Shown piece after piece: positions 1 to 64,000 of a stretch of 64,000 nucleotides of DNA (position 1 is its first letter; each line of letters begins with the position of its first letter). Both the position numbers and the translations under genes were made by a program. The stretch comes from Agelas oroides (taxonomy: Eukaryota > Porifera > Demospongiae > Agelasida > Agelasidae). The stretch spans positions 2,283,388 to 2,347,387 of the forward strand of contig OX422196.1 in assembly GCA_949130485.1 (NCBI GenBank). Direction: 5' to 3'. Below the pieces are notes generated by a model. The model searched no databases and was not told the origin of the DNA. It worked only from the letters and a program-made list of their open reading frames with translations.

Positions 1-258
1 GTTATAAACTCCTCATGCTATCAATTAGCCTGACTTTGGAACAAGCATTCAGTGATACCAATGTTCTATGAGCTGGAGGCTCACATGCAATCTCTGGGAG
101 GGGACGATTTGATTAATATTCTTAGGACCTGTATGTCCTTACATGCTCCAAAATAAAGAATGTAATCAGGCTGTCCCTACTGTTTCGTCACAAAGAAGCA
201 ATCCAAAACAGACATCAAGGTATGAGGAGAGCTGAAAACTAAGCTCTAAACAAAATAC
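1..258. other. Intron sequence after SRCR 13 of gene A
   Basis: A donor site follows the exon at 259 on the minus strand, so this stretch begins the next intron. I see no further SRCR half-exon or stop codon that would end the gene here. The corresponding domain 14 must be outside the window. Confidence 0.6.
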
Positions 259-17306
<17,048 letters not shown>

Positions 17307-17395
17307 CTTACAGACTGCAAAGTCTAGAGCTAATTAGCTCTCTGGGCGAAGCATAAAAGAGCTCTAAGCAGTGAGTTTGTAGTTTGCAAGACCTC

Positions 17396-17403
17396 TTTTT
17401 ATA
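17396..17403 (-). promoter_or_regulatory. TATA box candidate of gene A
   Basis: Minus-strand TATAAAAA in a CpG-rich stretch (17402-17440 contains CCGCGCGG). It lies 90 bp upstream of the predicted ATG, which would leave a 5' UTR of roughly 60 nt. No transcript evidence. Confidence 0.45.
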
Positions 17404-17544
17404 CGGCCACGCAGCAACACCGCGCGGTGCGTGCGTGCGCACTGGGGTTCCCCTTGCATTGCAGGCTTCAGGTTTCCTGTAGTAGCTAAAGAAGCCAAAC
17501 CTGCTGAGCTGGTGGGAGGACTGCATGACTGCTGATATAACAGC

Positions 17545-17866
17545 TTGTATAGTAGCTATATGAATGGATTATCTATTGCTCCTAATCTTATTCACAGAGT
17601 ACCACCTTTTCAATCTAGACACATACATGATCTCTCTTTTGTTTGTCCAACTGCTCGTACCAATCAATATATGTATTCTTTTTCCCCCCATACAATTTCT
17701 TTGTGGAACAATTTACCTGATTCTGTAGTACACTCTAACTCCTTAGTCACGTTTAAACACTCCCTACAATTGTATCATTGTATTTAGGATGTATGCTAGC
17801 ATTAGCTGTACGCTATTTCATGTATCCCTTGCTTTTATGCATAAATTTCATAGAAAAAAAAAAAAA
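17545..17866 (+). mobile_element. 5'-truncated LINE tail (reverse-transcriptase C-terminus)
   Basis: An 80-codon frame contains RHIHDLSF, RTNQYMYSFSPHTISLWNNL and HSNSLVTFKHSL, the conserved C-terminal end of CR1/L2/RTE-type non-LTR retrotransposon proteins (x-F-F-P-R-T-I-x-x-W-N-x-L-P). It is followed by a stop and a run of 13 A residues at about 17853-17866. The 5' part is missing, so it is a dead insertion upstream of gene A. Confidence 0.75.
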
Positions 17867-18423
17867 GTATATATAGAGCCTCACATGAAAGGTGAACCAT
17901 GACTATAGCTGGCACACGAATTTTTCAGGCTGTCTGTAAGCACACAGCCAAGCTTATTTGTGTAGTCCATTAACAGCTACATGCAGCAGCATTCTCGACT
18001 CTTGTTCTAAGACCCATGCAGTCTAATTTAGCTGCTTCTGAAGTATTCACTTATCAGAGTTTGAGAGGAAACTCTGTGTTCTGTATTGCTACAAAGCAGG
18101 TGACTAAGTATGACCAAGAATGCACTACTTTGTTTCTGTGAGGGATTGGATTGAGAGAAGAAAAGTACAAACTTGTCTGTGAGTGGATAAAAGGATAAAC
18201 AAGTGCATGCATGTGTACGGTAGGGAGTGTCGTAGGTATATGTTAGCTTGACATAGCTAGGAGAGAAAATCTTGGATATCTCAGTAGCTCAAAAACTTTT
18301 AAACTAGTGCAGTGTAGCAGAAAGCTTTCTTAATTCTTGATTCTCAATCTAAGGGTTGCACATTAATTTTTACAATGTCTCAATCTTGTTGAAAGGAGTT
18401 TATAGTGCAAATGACTGCCAAGT

Positions 18424-18459
<36 letters not shown>
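18424..18459. repeat. (TA)n microsatellite
   Basis: About 18 uninterrupted TA units in the intergenic region between genes A and B. Confidence 0.95.
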
Positions 18460-18461
<2 letters not shown>

Positions 18462-18650
18462 TGCAAAAACTACTCAGTTAAAATAACCTCTGAGTGGTTA
18501 CTCCAGTTTCATGGTTCACTGAACTGGTGAGTATACTATGAAGAGAATTCACAAACATATCACCATCCATCACCCCCCTCATATTTCCATCATGGCTTGC
18601 AAATAGCTGGCGCAGACACTTGTCTGTGTAGTAGTTTGTTAATAATGCCT

Positions 18651-18836
18651 GATGGAATTGTAAGGGGGATGATGAATAGTTATGGCTAGCAGATGGATCA
18701 TAATAAGTGATTGTGCATTAGCTAGTAGACAAGTGTCTGTGCTTGCTAGCTCTTTGAAGCTTGATGGAATTGTGAGGGGGATAATGGATAGTTATGGCTA
18801 GCAGATGGATCATAAGGACTGAGTGTGCATTAGCTA
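18651..18836. repeat. Tandem duplication that serves as empty site
   Basis: A unit of about 120 bp (GATGGAATTGTRAGGGGGATRATGRATAG ... GTGCATTAGCTA) occurs twice. The first copy runs uninterrupted through GCATTAGCTAGTAGACAAG, the second is broken at GCATTAGCTA by the element at 18837-21255 and resumes at 21256. Confidence 0.8.
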
Positions 18837-18941
18837 CAGGAGCGTAACTAGAATAATCAGAGCGAAGGGGCGAAGGCGTAGCCTGCTATAAGGCCGTGCC
18901 ATAACAGCGCTGCGGTACCGTTGTCTAGTGCAATTGCTTGG

Positions 18942-19903
18942 CAGGGGCGGGTCTAGAATTTTGGGAAGGGGGGTTCGAGTATGCGGTTAAAGCCGTATGA
19001 CGTAATTTGTTGCGACACGTGACTTCCATACCCGTAGCGTTGTGGACAAAGTGCACCCCGTTAAAGCACGCGTAGCGCGCCTGCTAGGGGGGTCTGGGGG
19101 CATGCCCCCCCCCCCAGGAAATTTTTTGGATTTCTGACCTTCTGAGATCGTTTCTGATATACTCTTGGGACGACCTACTGCTAAACCTAGTTGTTGTGTT
19201 CGAAGCCCGCAGAATTACGTTTAGGACTGGCCATGACTAAACACTGTGACGCATACGTACATGCGTATACTTCGACGCCAGGGCAAGGGCGTAGCTAGGA
19301 TTTATTGAGTGAGGAGGCAATACCTTACCGCGCGCGAAGCGCGAAAATCTTGCTAATTAATTATTCATAACTTAACTAAACAAGGCGCACTTTGTTGATA
19401 CGTAAATGTACAAAATATCTACAAAATAGGAGTTACCTTTCCTTCCACGCTTTGTAAAGAAAGTCGTTATCAATGCTGCTGGTCTTTTCCCAACCATGGG
19501 TGAGATGTCACAGTGATTTAATTTACTTCGCGCATGCACGCGCTAGTTTTATGATATCGCCAATGCGTGCGCGCGTTGTTGCACAGAAAAGTGAGGAGGC
19601 AGTTGCCTCCTCTGCCTCATTGCTAGCTACGCCCCTGCTGGGCCATTTGTGTCTCTATCATAGGGGATCTTTGGCAATGTTCCCAGACTCGGCAGCCGGC
19701 CGGCTCCGTACTGCATGGACCCGACCGCGCGCCCCGTACCGAGCGAAGAGCCGGCTCGAGCGATGCCTGATAGCTCTGGCTAGTAGCGCAAGCGAGCTAA
19801 TTAGCGATCCAGTTCGCTCGTATTTCATTCGTAGAAAAGACAAAGGGGGTTCGTACGAACCAAACTAACCAAACTGGGCGAACCTCCCCTGAATCCGCCA
19901 CTG
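18942..19903. mobile_element. Nested TIR element, 962 bp
   Basis: Ends CAGGGGCGGGTCTAGAATT and GAATCCGCCACTG, flanked by a 5-bp duplication CTTGG (18937-18941 and 19904-19908). It is GC-rich and includes an internal GGGGGCATGCCCCCCC motif shared with the element at 15067. It contains a further insertion. Open frames in it look accidental. Confidence 0.7.
19284..19637. mobile_element. Third-level nested TIR element, 354 bp
   Basis: Inverted ends CAAGGGCGTAGCTAG and CTAGCTACGCCCCTG extend inward through GTGAGGAGGCAA / TTGCCTCCTC. The flanks CAGGG and CTGGG could be a decayed 5-bp duplication. Same terminal family as the outer element. Confidence 0.65.
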
Positions 19904-19946
19904 CTTGGATGCTGTAGTTGGCCACTCTATCGCTAATTTTTAATTT

Positions 19947-21211
19947 GGCCGTGTCTATTGACACCGACTTCCGGTGGCAATAAGGGCCACGGAATAGCTG
20001 TTGACACCGACTCGGTGGCAATAAGAGCCACGAAAGAGCTATTGACACCGACCTCCGTTCCAAGCTTTCTCCCCATCTAGGCTACAGTACAGCCACCCAT
20101 CACGTCATGTGACAGTCTTGCACGGAATGCAGAAAGAACAGTTCAGCAGTGTTGAGAAGCTGGAAGATGTTGTAGATGAGGCTCAGATACAAACAAAACA
20201 CACGAGAAGTTTAATAGAGAAGTGATCATACAATAAATTCATCAATGCTGGCATGAACCAGCATATTCAATGCATGTTTGGCATGCAGGATTTTATGATG
20301 TCAGGGATACATTAAATTATGAATCACTGAAAGGTGGTTTTGTTTAGATTTATAGTGTATTTGTGTCTCTATTATTGGTTGCCAGCTAGGTAGTGTTTGA
20401 AAGAATGCACTGTTACTGCACTTTAGTGATATTCTACTGACCTATTGTGACGTGCACAACTAAGAAGTTTCTCAGTCTTGTATTTTCCTATGTCCAGTAG
20501 CAATGTTTGCTGTAGTCTAAAGATGCTTCACGTTTGTATGACAATTTTAACTATGTCCAGCACAAGATTGATGACAACATTTCTGAAACGTCTAAAGATT
20601 GGTTAATTCAATCTGAACCCAGGCGATGACACCCTTGCATGACCACTCTCAGAAATCCATTTCAAGTGCATGTCTTTGGTCCTTTACCAGACAGGGGACA
20701 GTGAGGCTAAATGATACCATTTTACCCGTGTTGACATCAAAACTGCAAAGAATGTAGCTATCTGGTTTACGGCTCTGCAAATGTCATGTTGACCGAGAAC
20801 TGTCACAAATGTTGTTTGCTTAGTGTATAGACTACTTAGCATGTTACTGATAACAGCAAATTTCTTCAGCCTAAATGGCTTGTCTGCCATCCACTTGCAT
20901 TTCAACAACTTGCCGTGTAATAATCTGGAGGGGGAGATAATGTAGGCAATGTCATTGCCACCGGAAATTACGTTATTGCTGACTCAGATGTAGTTATTTT
21001 TAACACAAGCTGCCGAAAAAGCTTGTCTGTCATGCGCTTACAGATCTATAGGTGACTGGACCATAGCCTGGAAGAGGGCAGTGGGAGGGAAAGCCTGGAA
21101 CTGAGGTCGGTGTCAATAGCTGTTTCGTGGCTCTTATTGCCACCGAGTCGGTGTCAATAGCTATTCCGTGGCTCTTATTGCCACCGGAAGTCGGTGTCAA
21201 TAGACACGGCC
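19947..21211. mobile_element. Long-inverted-repeat unit, about 1.26 kb
   Basis: Arms of about 114 bp (19947-20060 and 21098-21211) start GGCCGTGTCTATTGACACCG and contain internal 46-bp subrepeats of GTGGCAATAAGRGCCACG and TATTGACACCGAC. The centre (20061-21097) has no recognisable gene. It lies inside the outer element, so it may be that element's own subterminal structure or a separate insertion. Confidence 0.6.
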
Positions 21212-21260
21212 TGTTTCACCGTCGAAAAGCGGTGGGAATGGTAGTTACGCCCCTGAGCTA

Positions 21261-23193
21261 GTAGACAAGTGTCTGTGCTAGCTCTTTGAAGCTTGATGGA
21301 ATTGTGAGGGGGATAATGGATGGCAATTACAGTGTTAAAATTTTCTTCATAGCATATACTCACCACTTTAATGAACCCTGAAACTTGAGTAACACTCTGT
21401 AAGGTTACTTTAACCAAGTAGTTTTAGCAGTGTGTACATACTTGAAACAGCTACTGCAAAGACAAGACATATGTACGTAGCTACATTACAGACAGACCGG
21501 CGGTACAAGTGCACCTGTATAGTTCAGTTTGTGAAGCTTGGTCCAAATAGCATGCATAAAACAAGTCTGGTAGCTAGTGGTTGAAGCAATTTCATGAGTA
21601 AGTCAACTAAATAAGCAATTTCCCTACTTTGTATACTGCACTTTAGTAACTCATACTTAAAAGTGATCTCAGTTTGCTTACAAGGCTTGGACCACTAGGT
21701 GAAAGTAGAGTTGAGTTTTTCAGTGAAAAGTAACCAAAACGTTCGCTATTTTCAATCACTGTCTACCACCCTATCATTCAAATCATAGGCAGCCACTATA
21801 GTTATAATAATTATTTGTTTCATTTCAAGATCATATCCTTGCAATATGTCCTTGCATGAGCCCAGACACCTATATATGCTTACTGTGAGATCAGCTCTAA
21901 CATATACAAAATAGCACATTAGATAATGTATGACAGTCAAAGTTTAGGGTGTTACATGCATGTGGTTCAATGATTGTTCATTCATATATATATATATGTA
22001 GGCTAGTGTAAATGAAGAGAAGGTTATCTGTCACCAACTTGAGCTCGGAAAATAACTTGCTGATGTTTTGACTGAATGCTCCAGTTGTCATCAGCCCCCT
22101 GATGACGACTGGAGCATTCAGTCAAAACATTGGCAAGTTCTTTTCCGAGCTCAAGTTGGTGACAGATAACCTTCCCTTCATTTATGCAGAAGCCAACTGA
22201 AAAGCCACTGAAAGAAATATAGGTTAGCATTTCAGCAGCATGTGTAGTTGCAGATTACCAGTGTTTTGTCCTAACCATTGCTGGCCTGTATGGTTTATAT
22301 ATTATAGTGAAGTATAGATAGGTAGCAGCCAGGCAGTCACACAGGAATCTTAACTTTTCTGTTTGGTGTGAGTAGAATGGATAACTTCATGGTCAATCAT
22401 GATTTTGGTGGCTGCGTGTGCCGTTTTGTTTAGAAGGTGAGCTCCTTTCTCTGAATCTCCCAAATCTCCTGCAGTGCACCTGAGGATATATTGTGCACTT
22501 TGTGCTCTCTCTCTCTCCCTCTGCAAACATCAAGCCAAAACTGGTTTCGAACTTTGATACCCAATGCAGCTTGCAGTATAGTACAATGAAACTTAGCTAC
22601 TTATAGTTTGGTAGCCAGGTCATCATTAGCCTACTGATAACAACCCAAATAATAACTGTTTACAGTCCATATGGCATCACAGATGCTTTGAGTCATACAA
22701 GTAATGTGCTACACTGAATTGATAGTATTTGCATTACACCACAGCCTTGGCCAACTTTATATCTGTGAAGGCAAGACTTAGTCCAATAGAACCAATTTCT
22801 GGGGAATCCACTTTGAGTAATTTATCCCTAACTTTGAATATAGTCGTTTACAAGCTAATTACTTTCCTATAGCTAATAGGCTGGCCCCAGCTGTTGAGCA
22901 ACTTTAGCCCTCCTGTAGGTCCAGCTTACTGCAAAAGGTCATGATTGAGGTGTGGTGTGAGGTGCATGGGGTGTGTCTACCATCGCTGTGTAGTGACAAT
23001 AATTGTTCTATTCTGCTGGCTCAATAATTATTCAAATAACAAATTCGACAAAATTAAATGTACACGCATTTGTAACAAACTTGAGCAAGTTGCTTGCAGC
23101 AGCAAAATAGCCTAGACTACAAAAGTACTTCAATTAACAAATTAGCACAACCTGTTCATCTTATAACACAATTGTGTTGTTGTTAGTGCCATT
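21261..23193. other. Intergenic DNA below gene B stop codon
   Basis: Contains the third copy of the 120-bp tandem unit (21256-21320) and the foldback element at 22010-22184. The region just below 23194 would hold the 3' UTR of gene B, but I could not identify a convincing polyadenylation signal. No other gene seen. Confidence 0.4.
22010..22184. mobile_element. Foldback element (near-perfect palindrome)
   Basis: About 85-bp arms (GAAGRGAAGGTTATCTGTCACC ... / ... GGTGACAGATAACCTTC) meet around 22097 with a 6-nt CCCCCT-type loop. The same sequence with a shorter loop occurs at 63624-63755, which shows it is a repeated element and not a chance hairpin. Confidence 0.8.

Positions 23194-64000
<40,807 letters not shown>

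Larger units (their letters stand above)
18837..21255. mobile_element. Outer TIR DNA transposon with nested insertions
   Basis: Ends CAGGAGCGTAACTAG and GTAGTTACGCCCCTG are inverted repeats. It is flanked by a 5-bp duplication AGCTA (18832-18836 and 21256-21260), and the intact paralogous site at about 18714-18730 shows the pre-insertion sequence. No transposase was recognised. It contains the elements at 18942-19903, 19284-19637 and the inverted-repeat unit 19947-21211. Confidence 0.75.

Noticed and set aside
19473-20063. Open frames in the intergenic region as possible genes
   Set aside because: They lie wholly within nested transposons and show no conserved motif.
17307-23193. A third gene between A and B
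   Set aside because: Only a LINE tail, transposons and a foldback element were found; no SRCR or M8 exon occurs there.

Overview
The window is animal nuclear DNA: split genes with GT-AG introns, short symmetric exons, many tandem repeats and dense short DNA transposons. The coding content is two very large, head-to-tail paralogous genes, both on the minus strand. Expansion of multi-SRCR proteins, small introns and the repeat landscape suggest a sponge (probably a demosponge). That placement is inference; another SRCR-rich invertebrate is possible. No bacterial gene, CRISPR array or rRNA gene was seen.

Gene A runs from its start codon at 17306 down to 259 and leaves the window at its 3' end. 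It encodes a signal peptide, a complete peptidase M8 (leishmanolysin/invadolysin-type) zinc metalloprotease with HRC cysteine switch, HEISH, a third His in SHWE and a Met-turn MAP, a short linker, and then at least 13 SRCR domains. I placed 14 protease/linker exons and 26 SRCR half-domain exons. Exon phases agree at every junction and no in-frame stop was found (about 2,060 codons).

Gene B enters at 64000 (its first six exons, by analogy with A, lie outside) and ends with a stop at 23194. It has the last part of the M8 domain, the same linker, 22 SRCR domains, a Thr/Pro-rich coding minisatellite inserted before domain 22, a membrane-proximal module, one transmembrane helix and a cytoplasmic tail of about 100 residues with a PPPY motif. 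Domains 1-13 of A and B match one to one in order, so the two genes are whole-gene duplicates. A shows the N-terminus and B the C-terminus of one architecture: a secreted-then-membrane-anchored metalloprotease with a giant SRCR ectodomain. I know of no description of this M8-SRCR fusion; it is the main candidate for a new system.

The 5.9 kb between the genes (17307-23193) holds a TATA-type promoter candidate for A, a 5'-truncated LINE tail, a nest of DNA transposons (one with an empty-site paralogue and 5-bp target duplications), and a foldback element. Introns of B are much larger than those of A because of insertions: a gag-like retroelement remnant (49.4-52.1 kb), a 28-bp satellite of about 50 copies interrupted by a 592-bp TIR element carrying a decayed zinc-finger-like ORF (55.8-57.8 kb), and several MITE families. 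Coordinates of exons were read by hand from splice signals and frame; no transcript evidence was available.
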